NCBI GenBank assembly: GCA_017694765.1
Contig: JADIML010000015.1
Span: 1 to 19,038 of the forward strand
Source of the DNA: Candidatus Scybalomonas excrementavium
GTDB taxonomy: Bacteria; Bacillota; Clostridia; Lachnospirales; Lachnospiraceae
Reading direction: 5' to 3'
DNA length: 19,038 nucleotides
In this document: positions 1 to 6,255 of the stretch, in pieces
Numbering within the stretch: the stretch's first letter is position 1
Layout of the letters: each line of letters begins with the position of its first letter
Position numbers and translations under genes: made by a program
The notes under the pieces: model-generated
Told to the model about the DNA's origin: nothing
Database searches by the model: none
The model's input: only the letters and a program-made list of their open reading frames with translations

Positions 1-49
1 GAAGCATTGTTCCTACTAACAAAATAGGTGCTATCCACTTTTTTACCAT
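1..49 (-). CDS. 5' end of an unidentified gene with a hydrophobic N-terminus (partial)
   Basis: Only the first 16 codons are in the window. An ATG at 47-49 (minus strand) follows a good ribosome binding site (AAGGGGAAC) and reads MVKKWIAPILLVGTML before the edge. Two lysines followed by a hydrophobic run look like the start of a signal peptide or first membrane segment. The strong binding site makes a real start likely. Nothing shows the family or function. It lies downstream of the nth/exonuclease gene run, from which a weak hairpin separates it. Confidence 0.5.
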   Translation of the reverse strand, partial: MVKKWIAPILLVGTML

Positions 50-118
50 ATTTGTTCCCCTTCTTTTGTCTATCTAAATATATATATACTTTTATCTATT
101 GTTTTTTATAAGCAAAAC

Positions 119-140
119 AAGTCAGAACAAAGTGTGACTT
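119..140 (-). terminator. Weak hairpin, possible terminator of the nth-exonuclease run
   Basis: AAGTCA (119-124) and TGACTT (135-140) form a 6-bp stem with a 10-nt loop. On the minus strand it is followed by GTTTTG. The stem is short and the T-tract poor, so this is at best a weak terminator after the 30-aa gene at 181-273. Confidence 0.25.
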
Positions 141-180
141 GCGCCTCCTTCGCACATCATGTGTTTTTATCGTACATTTT

Positions 181-273
181 TTATAGAAAAATTTGTGCAA
201 TGGTTGGTATTAACATAGCTGCAATAATTGCTACTACGATGACAATAGAAATCACTCTCTTATACTTATTCAT
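181..273 (-). CDS. 30-aa single-pass membrane peptide
   Basis: This minus-strand ORF reads MNKYKRVISIVIVVAIIAAM and then LIPTIAQIFL. It has a short basic N-terminus (K3, K5, R6), then a continuous hydrophobic segment of about 20 residues, and ends almost at the membrane. An AAAGGAAG binding site precedes the ATG by about 10 nt. It starts 33 bp after the stop of the exonuclease gene, on the same strand, so it is probably co-transcribed. In size and layout it resembles other roughly 30-aa single-pass peptides of Bacillota, such as the Prli42 stressosome anchor of Listeria, but that is similarity of form and not shown homology. I assign no function. Confidence 0.6.
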   Translation of the reverse strand: MNKYKRVISIVIVVAIIAAMLIPTIAQIFL

Positions 274-306
274 AATGGTTCTTACTTCCTTTCTTTTCAA
301 TCAATG

Positions 307-1029
307 TTATTCAAAACGTCTCATCATTCCATGTTTTAAAATAATAGAATCTATCAACTTTGAAGCCTCACTTTTTGATAACTGTTCGATATTGGTTTTG
401 TTCTCTATTTTATGATATTTTAGTAGATCATTCAAGTATCTCTTTTGTTTTGCCGTCATCGGTTCTGATTTCTTTGGTCGATAAAATAATGGTGTCGCTT
501 CAAACTGCTTTGGATCGATATTCCCAAACTGCTTTACCATTTGCTCATAGCAATATGCCGTAGCACGAGCATCATAAACAGCTCGATGTGCTTTATCATT
601 TCGATATTGATAATACTCACAAAGAGTTCCTAATTTTTTATTTGGTAACTCTGGTAAAAATTTTCTTGCAAGATCCAAAGTATCAATTCCCTTTTTTTCA
701 AATGGTAACTGATAACTTGTAGCATTTGTTTTCATAAATTTATAATCAAACATCAAATTATGTCCTATCAAATCATAACCTTCACAAAACTTTATAAATT
801 CCTCAATAACTGGTTGCTTTTCATAGCCTTCTCTTTGTAACATCTCATCAGAAATTCCTGTAAGTTCGGAAATAAATGGAGTAAGTGGTTTATGTATGTT
901 GACAAAACAAGTAAATTGCTCTGTCAATCTTCCTTCCACAACTTTAACCGCTCCAACTTCAATAATTTCATCTTGTTCTACAGAAAGTCCTGTTGTTTCT
1001 AAGTCAAAACAAATATATGTGCGTAACAT
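307..1029 (-). CDS. DnaQ-type 3'-5' exonuclease (DEDDh family)
   Basis: A 240-aa protein with all three exonuclease motifs: ExoI FDLETTGL (D9, E11), ExoII GHNLMFDYKF (D95) and ExoIII HRAVYDARA (H148, D153). This is the DEDDh family of two-metal exonucleases, which includes the DNA polymerase III epsilon subunit and PolC proofreading domains. A C-terminal segment (about 185-240) containing PMTAKQKRYLNDLLKYH forms a small helical tail not found in classical DnaQ. As a stand-alone protein it may trim DNA ends or RNA, or assist repair; its substrate cannot be read from sequence. The start is 3 bp after the nth stop, with GAGGTG inside the end of nth as binding site, so the two are tightly coupled. 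Residues past the ExoIII motif are intact and the length is normal. Confidence 0.9.
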   Translation of the reverse strand: MLRTYICFDLETTGLSVEQDEIIEVGAVKVVEGRLTEQFTCFVNIHKPLTPFISELTGISDEMLQREGYEKQPVIEEFIKFCEGYDLIGHNLMFDYKFMKTNATSYQLPFEKKGIDTLDLARKFLPELPNKKLGTLCEYYQYRNDKAHRAVYDARATAYCYEQMVKQFGNIDPKQFEATPLFYRPKKSEPMTAKQKRYLNDLLKYHKIENKTNIEQLSKSEASKLIDSIILKHGMMRRFE

Positions 1030-1032
1030 CGC

Positions 1033-1689
1033 TTACACCTCACTAGACGGGCAGAGCGCTCTTAATGTACACTGTTCACACTTTGGACTTCTTGCAGTAC
1101 AAACCGTTCTACCTAATGTAATAATTTGAATGTTATATAAAATCCATTGGTCTACTGGAAGAATTTTCATTAAATCCTGCTCGATTTTATCGGGATCATC
1201 TTCTTTCGTAAATCCAAACTTCTTAGAAATTCTTTTTACATGAGTATCTACGACAATACTTGGTTCATGGTAAATATTACCACGAATTACATTGGCTGTT
1301 TTCCTTCCAACTCCAGGAAGTTTTACCAATTTTTCGATTTCTCTAGGTACTTCTCCATGATATTCCAATAAAAGAATCTGTGCACAGCGAATAATGTTTC
1401 TCGCCTTATTTTTATAAAAACCAGTGGAAAAAATATCCCTCTCCATTTCAGACACATCTGCATTGGCAAATGCCTCTAGCGTTGGATATTTCACGAATAA
1501 CTTACTCGTTACCTGATTCACTCTCTCATCGGTACATTGAGCACTTAAAATCGTTGCAAATAATAATTGCCATGGCGTTTCATGGTTTAAGTAACAAATG
1601 TATTCCTTTCCAAAGGTATCATTTAAAATATCAATAATTTCTAAAACTTGTTTTTTCGTTGCTTTCTTAATCGTTTTCTTTTGCCCCAT
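1033..1689 (-). CDS. nth: Endonuclease III (DNA glycosylase/AP lyase)
   Basis: A 218-aa base excision repair enzyme that removes oxidised pyrimidines and nicks abasic sites. The helix-hairpin-helix LPGVGRKTAN (about 124-133) carries the catalytic lysine K130, and VDTH carries the catalytic aspartate D148. Four cysteines at 197, 204, 207 and 213 have the exact C-x6-C-x2-C-x5-C spacing of the [4Fe-4S] cluster. Length matches bacterial Nth. No clear ribosome binding site lies directly before the ATG. An in-frame 26-codon ORF ends 3 nt upstream (TAA AAA ATG), so initiation may depend on termination there. The downstream exonuclease gene is nearly contiguous, so the two repair-type enzymes are probably made together. 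Confidence 0.95.
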   Translation of the reverse strand: MGQKKTIKKATKKQVLEIIDILNDTFGKEYICYLNHETPWQLLFATILSAQCTDERVNQVTSKLFVKYPTLEAFANADVSEMERDIFSTGFYKNKARNIIRCAQILLLEYHGEVPREIEKLVKLPGVGRKTANVIRGNIYHEPSIVVDTHVKRISKKFGFTKEDDPDKIEQDLMKILPVDQWILYNIQIITLGRTVCTARSPKCEQCTLRALCPSSEV

Positions 1690-1692
1690 TTT

Positions 1693-1773
1693 TTATACTG
1701 CGTATTTTTCAATCCAATCATGAAAATCTCGCAGTTCCTCCTTCCTTGCGTTTTCTTCGTTATTTTCTTTCAT
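1693..1773 (-). CDS. Possible 26-aa leader ORF directly upstream of nth
   Basis: An ATG at 1771-1773 opens 26 codons encoding a charged peptide (MKENNEENARKEELRDFHDW, then IEKYAV), ending in TAA at 1693-1695. It fills the gap between the radical SAM stop and nth, and all three ORFs share one reading frame. No good ribosome binding site precedes it, which weakens the case. An AAGGAGG inside it lies too far from the nth start to serve nth directly. It could be a real micropeptide, a coupling leader for nth, or chance. Confidence 0.3.
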   Translation of the reverse strand: MKENNEENARKEELRDFHDWIEKYAV

Positions 1774-1782
1774 GTTTATTGA

Positions 1783-3483
1783 CTAAATTTGTAATTGTTC
1801 CACACTAGCATCATTCGTTAATGGATTTCTTTCTTCATAATGGAACATATAGTGTCTTGGTTGTCCTATTTTCTTTCCACTTTTTGCTGTTTCTACTACA
1901 TCAAATAAAAAGTGCTCAATATGAGCTGTCTTATGTTGTTTATAGTATATCTGATATTGTTTTTTCCATTCTGCTTGATCACTTGCCCACGATGGACGTT
2001 TCTTTATATTTTCTCTTAAATACAGATCATAAAGCATAATATTTTCTAAAACCGATATATCTACTTTCTTATTTTCTATATTCCACTCTAGGATAAACTT
2101 CATCAAAATCTCATATCTTGTCAAACGATTATGTTTGTACTCATTGAATCCATTTTTTTCATAATACATAGCAAGCTGATGGTAGAAATCATATGGTGTT
2201 TCAAAGAAGTGAAGCAAATAGCGAATTGTATTCATGTACTGGTTACTATTATAGTAGACTTCTACCATTTCTTCTACACCTTTTAGTTGTAACACTTCAT
2301 CATAACTAACCCAATTTGTATAAAGCACTTCATAAGGAGCCTTATCCCAATATACAATTCCATATTCTTTTCTTAAACGGTGCATTTTAGAACCTTTTAA
2401 TACCTTTAAAAATCCAAGCTGTAACTGATTTGGATTCATAGCATGAACATCGTTAAACGATACGATAAATCGTTCATAATCTTCATATGGAAGCCCTACG
2501 ATAAGATCTAAGTGTTGATGAATGTTTTCATAAGAATTAATCTTTTCCACAATGCCTTTTAAAAGCTCAAGATCCATCGTACGATCGATTTCTTTAATCG
2601 TCGGATCATAAGTAGATTGAACTCCAATCTCTAACTGGATAAGACCCGGACGCATTTTTTGAAATAATAACAGATCTTCTTCTTTTATAATATCTGCTGA
2701 TACTTCAAAATGGAAGTTTGTAATCCCGTTATCATGCTCCGTAATATATCTCCAAATATTTCTTGCATGCTCATAGTGACAATTAAAGGTTCGATCGACA
2801 AACTTCACTTGTTTTACTTTATGATCAAGGAAAAACTGTAACTCTTTCTCCACCAATTCTTTTTTTCGAAAACGAACTCCTCGGTCAACGGAAGAAAGAC
2901 AATAGCTACAAGAAAATGGACATCCACGGCTTGTTTCGTAATAAATAATCTTATTTTCAAACTGTGGCATAATTTCATCGTTGTACACAAAAGGAATCGT
3001 GCTCATATCCAAGGCTTCTCGCTCCTCATTTACACGAATTGTCCCATCTTCTAAACGATATGCAATCCCTTTTATATCCGATAGTGAATATGTCCCATCC
3101 TGCTTCATCTCCATTAATTCTAGAAATGTTTGCTCTCCTTCCCCCATCATAATAAGCGAAATCTCTTCATGTTGTTTTAACACCTCATAGGCATCATAAG
3201 AAACTTCTGGTCCACCAAGCCAAATCGGCAGGTCTGGTCGCAATTTATGAATCTCTTTTGTAAGGGATAGTACCATATCAATATTCCAAATGTAACAAGA
3301 AAAACAAAGAATATCTCCTCCTTGTTTATATAAATCTTGCAAAATGTCTTCCTCATAATGATTAATCGTATATTCTAAAATCTGAATATCAATATCAGGT
3401 CTATTGGCATAGGCTTTTAAACTATATACAGCTAAATTGGAATGAATATACTTTGCATTCATTGCTGTTAATAAAACTTTCAT
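1783..3483 (-). CDS. B12-binding radical SAM protein with DUF4080 C-terminus
   Basis: A 566-aa protein. Residues 1-130 form a cobalamin-binding-like Rossmann domain (MKVLLTAMNAKYIHSNLA at the start, WLGGPEVSYDA near 88-98, MMGEGEQTF near 112-120). The radical SAM core follows with C188-x3-C192-x2-C195 (SRGCPFSCSYC), the cluster motif that cleaves S-adenosylmethionine; VGLPYED lies further on. The C-terminal 200 residues match the DUF4080 region seen behind such cores. These proteins are thought to be cobalamin-dependent methyltransferases or related enzymes, but the substrate of the DUF4080 group is unknown. AAGGAGAATATT before the ATG is a strong binding site. It is the first gene of a minus-strand run leading into nth. 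Confidence 0.9.
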   Translation of the reverse strand: MKVLLTAMNAKYIHSNLAVYSLKAYANRPDIDIQILEYTINHYEEDILQDLYKQGGDILCFSCYIWNIDMVLSLTKEIHKLRPDLPIWLGGPEVSYDAYEVLKQHEEISLIMMGEGEQTFLELMEMKQDGTYSLSDIKGIAYRLEDGTIRVNEEREALDMSTIPFVYNDEIMPQFENKIIYYETSRGCPFSCSYCLSSVDRGVRFRKKELVEKELQFFLDHKVKQVKFVDRTFNCHYEHARNIWRYITEHDNGITNFHFEVSADIIKEEDLLLFQKMRPGLIQLEIGVQSTYDPTIKEIDRTMDLELLKGIVEKINSYENIHQHLDLIVGLPYEDYERFIVSFNDVHAMNPNQLQLGFLKVLKGSKMHRLRKEYGIVYWDKAPYEVLYTNWVSYDEVLQLKGVEEMVEVYYNSNQYMNTIRYLLHFFETPYDFYHQLAMYYEKNGFNEYKHNRLTRYEILMKFILEWNIENKKVDISVLENIMLYDLYLRENIKKRPSWASDQAEWKKQYQIYYKQHKTAHIEHFLFDVVETAKSGKKIGQPRHYMFHYEERNPLTNDASVEQLQI

Positions 3484-3547
3484 AATATTCTCCTTATTTC
3501 GATATTTTTCTATCGTTACTTTCTTTTCATAAAAATTCTCTTTTTCT

Positions 3548-3576
3548 ATCTTATCACTTCCTATTTATTTTTCCAA
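3548..3576 (-). promoter_or_regulatory. Probable promoter of the radical SAM-nth run
   Basis: On the minus strand, TTGGAA (-35, 3571-3576) and TAAGAT (-10, 3548-3553) are separated by 17 bp, giving a leader of about 60 nt. Both hexamers are imperfect, so this is a moderate prediction. The rest of the 300-bp gap to the thioredoxin gene holds the thioredoxin promoter and a run of DnaA-box-like words. Confidence 0.45.
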
Positions 3577-3579
3577 ATG

Positions 3580-3639
3580 TTATCCACAAATTCTACTTGA
3601 AATTTTTCTTTTTTCCACGAATCTATTTTTTTATCCCCA
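3580..3639 (+). repeat. Three DnaA-box-like 9-mers in the same orientation
   Basis: TTATCCACA (3580-3588) is a perfect DnaA box. TTTTCCACG (3611-3619) and TTATCCCCA (3631-3639) each differ at one position from the consensus TTWTNCACA. All three lie on the plus strand in an AT-rich intergenic stretch. No dnaA, dnaN or other origin gene is near, so this is not presented as an origin. Confidence 0.35.
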
Positions 3640-3655
3640 TAAATTTTTTCTTTTC

Positions 3656-3668
3656 GTGACTTTGTCAC
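3656..3668. promoter_or_regulatory. Crp/Fnr-type operator upstream of trx
   Basis: GTGACTTTGTCAC is a perfect 5-bp-arm inverted repeat (GTGAC-TTT-GTCAC) resembling Crp/Fnr half sites GTGA/TCAC. Its centre (3662) is 29 bp upstream of the first base of the -10 hexamer, i.e. near -41, the standard position for class II activation. A matching copy (GTGATTTTCTCAC) lies at 5157-5169 upstream of the adjacent Crp/Fnr gene. Confidence 0.55.
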
Positions 3669-3687
3669 ATTCAAATCTAATGAACTC

Positions 3688-3696
3688 TGTTATAAT
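3688..3696 (+). promoter_or_regulatory. Extended -10 promoter of trx
   Basis: TGTTATAAT is a perfect TATAAT (3691-3696) with the TGn extension. No good -35 hexamer stands at 17 bp, as expected for an extended -10 or activator-dependent promoter. Transcription would start near 3703, giving a leader of about 80 nt. In that leader TTCAC-ATGAA-GTGAGG (about 3716-3730) can form a small hairpin. Confidence 0.6.
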
Positions 3697-3783
3697 CGGA
3701 CTATCAAAAAGATTTTTCACATGAAGTGAGGAAAAACGATACATACTAAAATTATAATCTATGATTTTAAGGAGGCATTTAAA

Positions 3784-4092
3784 ATGAAATATTTAACAAT
3801 TACAACAGAAACTTTCCAAGATGTATTAGACAAAGCTGACAAACCAGTTTTAATCGACTTTTGGGCTTCTTGGTGTGGACCTTGCCGTATGCTTGGACCA
3901 GTTGTAGAAGAACTTGCTGAAAAACACTCTGATAAAGTGATTGTTGGTAAAGTAAATGTTGATGAAGAGCCAGAATTAGCTGCTAAATTCAACGTTATGA
4001 CAATTCCAACATTAATTGTTTTCAAAGATGGTCAAGTAACAAACACTTCTGTTGGTGTAAAAACAGAACAGGAAATTCTTGATTTATTATAA
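3784..4092 (+). CDS. trxA: Thioredoxin
   Basis: A 102-aa cytoplasmic thiol-disulfide reductase of normal length. The redox active site is W30-C31-G32-P33-C34, preceded by the buried D25 in FWASWCGPC. The cis-proline is P75 (TIPT), and the closing FKDGQ loop is present. AAGGAGG before the ATG is near-consensus, which with the promoter suggests high expression. It reduces protein disulfides using electrons from a thioredoxin reductase, which is not in this window. It stands alone on the plus strand beside a convergent Crp/Fnr regulator, and a dyad likely bound by that regulator sits at -41 of its promoter. It has its own strong terminator. Confidence 0.95.
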   Translation: MKYLTITTETFQDVLDKADKPVLIDFWASWCGPCRMLGPVVEELAEKHSDKVIVGKVNVDEEPELAAKFNVMTIPTLIVFKDGQVTNTSVGVKTEQEILDLL

Positions 4093-4222
4093 GATTTTGT
4101 TTCCCAAATCTTTCCCATATTTTAAATACAATTATAATAACTCATAAAGAATAACCCCTTAATATACTTACTTGTATTCATTTGAATACCCCTCCCTATA
4201 TTACGACTCTATAATAAATATG

Positions 4223-4250
4223 AAAAGCACGCAAAGCGTGCTTTTTGTTG
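4223..4250 (+). terminator. Intrinsic terminator after trx
   Basis: AAAAGCACGC (4223-4232), loop AAA, then GCGTGCTTTT (4236-4245) is a perfect 10-bp stem followed by further T residues (TGTTGTTT). The roughly 130-bp stretch between the trx stop and this hairpin contains no recognisable gene. Confidence 0.85.
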
Positions 4251-4280
4251 TTTATAGAAAGAGCATAAAGAAAATAGAAA

Positions 4281-4328
4281 AAAGCGACCTTATATATCTA
4301 ACTAAAATTAGCTATACAAGACCACTTT
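4281..4328 (-). terminator. Intrinsic terminator after the Crp/Fnr gene
   Basis: A 21-bp stem (4281-4301 with 4308-4328, 6-nt loop) contains four G-U pairs when read from the minus strand and one mismatch. It is followed on that strand by TTTTTT. It begins 4 nt after the regulator stop codon. Confidence 0.75.
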
Positions 4329-4331
4329 CTT

Positions 4332-5000
4332 TTATCTAAGACTTCCTTTTGCCCACTGAAACAATTTATCCTTATCTTTAATACGGATAACTCCTCTTGA
4401 TAGTTCCACCGCATTTTCTCTTTGGAAATATTTCAACATTCTAGTAACAACTTCTCTAGCTGTTCCAAGATTTCTTGCTATTTGATCATGTGTCATAGAA
4501 AGTTCCAAACTATTTTGCATTTCACTTGTTTCAACTAGAAAGGCTGCTAACCTTGCATCAAAACTTTTATATAAAATCTGATCCAGTAACCACATAACAT
4601 CTGAGAAATTTGTGGCCATCACTTGGTTTGTAAAATTTGACATTGCAAGAGAATGTTCCATCAAACCTTTATAAATCCGTACTGGTATCACCCACACAAC
4701 AGCATCTGTATCGGCTTCAATCGTCATATCAAAATCAATATTTACCATCATACAAGCTGCTGAAAAGAGACATAAATCACGCTCAAAAAGACGGTATAGA
4801 GTAATCTCTTTGCCTTCTTCTGAAATTGTAAATGCTCTAAGACATCCTTCTTCTACTAAAAGTAAACCAATGCAATCGGATTCTCCATTATGAAGAATTG
4901 TCCCTTTTTTACAAATGCGTCTTGTAACACCTTGTTCTAGTCTTTCTTGTTCTTCTTTTGTTAATTGATTCCATATTGGAAATAATTCTTTAAACTCCAT
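4332..5000 (-). CDS. Crp/Fnr family transcriptional regulator
   Basis: A 222-aa regulator if started at the ATG at 4998-5000. That start has an AGAGGAT binding site 6 nt upstream and gives the usual family length. The reading frame is open further, to an ATG at 5069 and a GTG at 5090, which would add 23 or 30 residues. An N-terminal cyclic-nucleotide-binding-like beta-roll (about 10-125) is followed by a long helix and a winged HTH (MTHDQIARNLGTAREVVTRM, 169-188). No N-terminal cysteine cluster of classical FNR is present. Instead C77 and C83 (DLCLFSAACMM) lie within the sensor roll, a C-x5-C pair that could respond to redox state (inference). The convergent neighbour is thioredoxin, and matching dyads precede both genes, so control of trx and of itself is likely. 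Confidence 0.85.
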   Translation of the reverse strand: MEFKELFPIWNQLTKEEQERLEQGVTRRICKKGTILHNGESDCIGLLLVEEGCLRAFTISEEGKEITLYRLFERDLCLFSAACMMVNIDFDMTIEADTDAVVWVIPVRIYKGLMEHSLAMSNFTNQVMATNFSDVMWLLDQILYKSFDARLAAFLVETSEMQNSLELSMTHDQIARNLGTAREVVTRMLKYFQRENAVELSRGVIRIKDKDKLFQWAKGSLR

Positions 5001-5113
5001 CTCTATCCTCTCTTCTAAAACGGCTATTTGGATATTGACAATTTCTTCAAACCTTTCCTTATCATACATCAATTTTCTATCCTTGTCCACTTTTACACTC
5101 TACTGTGTAATGG

Positions 5114-5134
5114 TTCCTTTCCAAAAGGAAGGAA
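5114..5134 (-). promoter_or_regulatory. Hairpin in the Crp/Fnr leader
   Basis: TTCCTTTCC and GGAAGGAA around AAAA can pair as an 8-bp stem with one bulged base. It lies just downstream of the predicted -10 element, so it would be at the very 5' end of the transcript. A role in leader stability is possible but not shown. Confidence 0.25.
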
Positions 5135-5169
5135 ATCATATTAAGCAACACGCTATGTGATTTTCTCAC
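5135..5169 (-). promoter_or_regulatory. Promoter region of the Crp/Fnr gene with Crp/Fnr-type dyad
   Basis: On the minus strand a -10 TATGAT (5135-5140) lies downstream of GTGAGAAAATCAC (5157-5169), whose centre is 23 bp above the -10, i.e. near -35. A bound protein would cover the -35 region, which fits autorepression better than activation. No good -35 hexamer is seen. The dyad starts only 3 bp past the stop codon of the upstream Rpn gene, and no terminator separates the two genes. Confidence 0.4.
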
Positions 5170-5172
5170 GTT

Positions 5173-6120
5173 TTATTCTAAAATCTTAGCTATCTTTTCA
5201 ACACTCATACCACACTCTTTTGCAATCTCTTCCAAAGAGGCTCCTTTTTCATATAGCTTAAATACTTTCTTTGTCAACTGTACCCCCTGCTCGATCCCTT
5301 GTTCAATCCCTTGCTCAATTCCTTCTTCCATACTTTTATTTTTCAACTGCTCTAATGCTTCACACATATTAATCTCATCCTCTCTGTCCATACTATAATT
5401 CACTAATTCCTCTGATCCAGTTATTAATCCAACAAGTACTGCTATTTCTTGAGTAAGTCCTCGATTATATTTCTCTTGTAACTTATCATACTCCCCACCG
5501 AATAAATATCTAGAAACTTCAAATACTGTCTGTACCTCTTCATTTTGAAACCTATATTGCTCACTTTTTATTAATTGAAGTAAATTCATCTTATAGTCAG
5601 AAAAAATATGTGAAAATGATTCTGGCATTTCTATCATCATATCTTTTAAACTCATTGGTCCATCCCATTCTTTTTCCCCATAATAGATTACAATGGTTAT
5701 CACAGGATGTAATTTATCCGTTTTCTTTATTCCTGATAAAAATTCTGCTCTTGTTAATCCCTTTTCCCCCTTATTCTTCTTTTTTAATAATTCTACCTCT
5801 TTTAGATAATTTAGTGAATCATAAAGCATGACTCGTAATGGCATAACATAATGAACTTCCATTTGGGATTCAACTCCCAAAATTACATAATCTTGAATTC
5901 CATCCGTCTTTTTAATCACATCTCTCGTCTTTGAAAGTGTTTCCAAATATCCCTGTCTATCGATAATACTAGATAGATCAGTATCCATATCTTTTAGTTT
6001 TTTTGGATCTACCTTCTCTTCACCATGAAACATTACAGTATTAAATAAATCTGCAAACCTCTCATTATCGCGCCAAAACTCCTTTAAAAAAGGATCTGGC
6101 TTTACCTTGTTTCTTTTCAT
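5173..6120 (-). CDS. Rpn family PD-(D/E)XK nuclease (recombination-promoting nuclease/putative transposase)
   Basis: A 315-aa protein of the family often annotated as Rpn or 'PD-(D/E)XK nuclease family transposase'. The N-terminal FADLFNTVMFHGEE region and the core RDVIKK...YVILGVESQMEVHYVMPLR carry the likely catalytic set D67, E84 and Q86 (ExQ in place of ExK). The C-terminus holds GIEQ repeats (about 267-278) in a helical stretch, then a short HTH-like tail (ASLEEIAKECGMSVEKIAKIL). Family members such as E. coli RpnA cut DNA and raise recombination; many gut clostridia carry many copies. The binding site AAGGAG is good and no frameshift is seen. No inverted repeats or target duplication mark it as a mobile unit here. 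Confidence 0.85.
   Translation of the reverse strand: MKRNKVKPDPFLKEFWRDNERFADLFNTVMFHGEEKVDPKKLKDMDTDLSSIIDRQGYLETLSKTRDVIKKTDGIQDYVILGVESQMEVHYVMPLRVMLYDSLNYLKEVELLKKKNKGEKGLTRAEFLSGIKKTDKLHPVITIVIYYGEKEWDGPMSLKDMMIEMPESFSHIFSDYKMNLLQLIKSEQYRFQNEEVQTVFEVSRYLFGGEYDKLQEKYNRGLTQEIAVLVGLITGSEELVNYSMDREDEINMCEALEQLKNKSMEEGIEQGIEQGIEQGVQLTKKVFKLYEKGASLEEIAKECGMSVEKIAKILE
5287..5322. repeat. 12-bp tandem repeat inside the Rpn gene
   Basis: Three consecutive 12-bp units (CTGCTCGATCCC, TTGTTCAATCCC, TTGCTCAATTCC on the plus strand) encode GIEQ repeated three times. The unit is a multiple of three, so slippage would change protein length without shifting frame. Confidence 0.8.
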
Positions 6121-6201
6121 TTTTCTCCTTTCTAATATTTCCCGCTCTCCAAGCTACTTTCATTATATCGTTACTTCCTAGTAAATACAAGAAAAGAAGA
6201 G

Positions 6202-6231
6202 AAAAAAGATGGATTGCATTTGCAATCCACC
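6202..6231 (-). terminator. Intrinsic terminator after deoB
   Basis: An 11-bp stem (6208-6218 with 6221-6231; core GGATTGCA/TGCAATCC) is followed on the minus strand by TTTTTTC. It ends the deoD-deoB unit about 25 bp after the deoB stop. Confidence 0.85.
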
Positions 6232-6255
6232 TTTATGGCTACTAAAAAGTCTTTT

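Noticed and set aside
134..415. 93-codon plus-strand ORF over the left end
   Set aside because: It overlaps the exonuclease end and the 30-aa minus-strand gene, and lacks a ribosome binding site.
4611..4623. GTGGCCATCAC inside the Crp/Fnr gene as a third operator
   Set aside because: One half site is wrong and it lies within coding sequence.
5287..5322. CRISPR-like repeats
   Set aside because: The short 12-bp units are contiguous, without spacers, and encode protein repeats.
5173..6120. Insertion sequence around the Rpn gene
   Set aside because: No terminal inverted repeats or target duplication were seen on either side; Rpn genes are common as single genes.
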